Part shown: in pieces, positions 5,377 to 5,750 of the stretch
Position numbering within the stretch: the stretch's first letter is position 1
How the letters are laid out: each line of letters opens with the position of its first letter
Assembly (NCBI GenBank): GCA_017522745.1
Contig: JAFWYI010000236.1
Span: 1 to 5,750 of the forward strand
Reading direction: 5' to 3'
Length of the DNA stretch: 5,750 bases
From: Mailhella sp.
GTDB taxonomy: Bacteria; Desulfobacterota; Desulfovibrionia; Desulfovibrionales; Desulfovibrionaceae
Program-made: the position numbers and the translations under genes
The notes under the pieces: model-generated
The model's input: only the letters and a program-made list of their open reading frames with translations
The model's database searches: none
What the model was told of the DNA's origin: nothing

Positions 5377-5750
5377 TGCTCTCCGCTTTCTTCAAAATGC
5401 TGTTTACCTGCTGGCGTGACGGACATCGCGTAGCGCTGGGCATATTCCGCTTTCTCATACCCATCGTCATCATCGTGAAGGCGCTGGAGGAAAGCGGTCT
5501 TATCCCCTACCTCGCCATGCCCATGCGCCCGCTCATGGATGCGCTCGGCCTTCCTGCGGAGATGAGCCTCGCCTGGATACCCTGCATACTCGTCAACATG
5601 TATTCAGGGCTGATGGTACTCATCTCGCTCATGCCGCAGATGCCTGACCTTTCCGTGGCTCAGATGACGGTGTTCGGTCTGCTCATACTGATCGCGCACA
5701 GCCTTATCCTTGAAGTCCGCATTGCAGGCCAGTGCGGTGTGGCCATGCCC
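5376..5750 (+). CDS. Nucleoside-recognition / Gate-domain membrane protein, 5' part (runs off the window)
   Basis: The first 125 residues of a polytopic membrane protein are present; no stop is reached by the window end. The ATG at 5376 shares its A with the TAA stop of the preceding gene (TAATG), and no clear Shine-Dalgarno precedes it, so translational coupling is likely. Hydrophobic segments are seen at about 19-36, 65-86 and 97-113. The LGIFRFLIPIVIIVKALEES stretch (21-40), the pattern GLPAEMSLAWIPCILVNMYSG (around 58-78) and AHSLILEVRIAGQCG (107-121) resemble the Gate / nucleoside-recognition domain. That domain is also found in SpmA/SpmB-like proteins and in FeoB. Small stand-alone Gate proteins are common in Desulfovibrio-type genomes, and their transported substrate is generally unproven. 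The family call is moderate, because it is from memory of motif pattern, and the function is unknown. Confidence 0.7.
   Translation, partial: MLSAFFKMLFTCWRDGHRVALGIFRFLIPIVIIVKALEESGLIPYLAMPMRPLMDALGLPAEMSLAWIPCILVNMYSGLMVLISLMPQMPDLSVAQMTVFGLLILIAHSLILEVRIAGQCGVAMP

Overview
The window (about 58-60% GC by eye) looks like chromosomal DNA of a Gram-negative, anaerobic, sulfur-respiring bacterium. The best guess is a Desulfovibrionaceae member of the Desulfovibrio / Bilophila / Mailhella type. This is inferred from a single-polypeptide CobA-HemD fusion, several TauE/SafE-type anion exporters, a Sec-exported protein next to a Gate-domain membrane protein, and C-ending codon bias in the biosynthetic genes. 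No rRNA or other phylogenetic marker is present, so the genus is not claimed.

Layout. Bases 1-87 hold no recognisable gene, only a weak AT-rich hairpin. Bases 88-2341, minus strand, carry three tandem genes transcribed right to left. Each encodes a TauE/SafE-family membrane protein of exactly 246 residues, separated by 15-16 nt and each with its own Shine-Dalgarno sequence. Bases 2342-2654 are a divergent intergenic region with a good sigma70-like promoter firing rightward and several inverted repeats. Bases 2655-4163, plus strand, encode a CobA-HemD fusion. PurN follows (4174-4848), with its ribosome binding site overlapping the cobA-hemD stop codon. A strong hairpin terminator (4863-4896) closes that unit. 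Next is a small exported protein of unknown function (4930-5376). Its stop codon overlaps the start of a membrane protein with a nucleoside-recognition/Gate-type domain (5376 to beyond the window end).

How they may work together. CobA-HemD turns hydroxymethylbilane into uroporphyrinogen III and then precorrin-2, the branch point to siroheme, cobalamin and, in sulfate reducers, heme by the siroheme route. Siroheme is the cofactor of sulfite reductases. The divergent TauE/SafE genes belong to a family that exports sulfite, sulfonates and related anions. A shared sulfur-metabolism theme is therefore plausible, but it is inference. PurN (purine synthesis) appears to be a co-transcribed housekeeping gene. 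The exported protein and the Gate protein form a separate, translationally coupled pair.

I found no CRISPR array, transposase, tRNA, rRNA or phage gene. The most unusual items are the three ungapped paralogous exporters, the structured divergent intergenic region, and the unknown exported protein coupled to a Gate-domain membrane protein.
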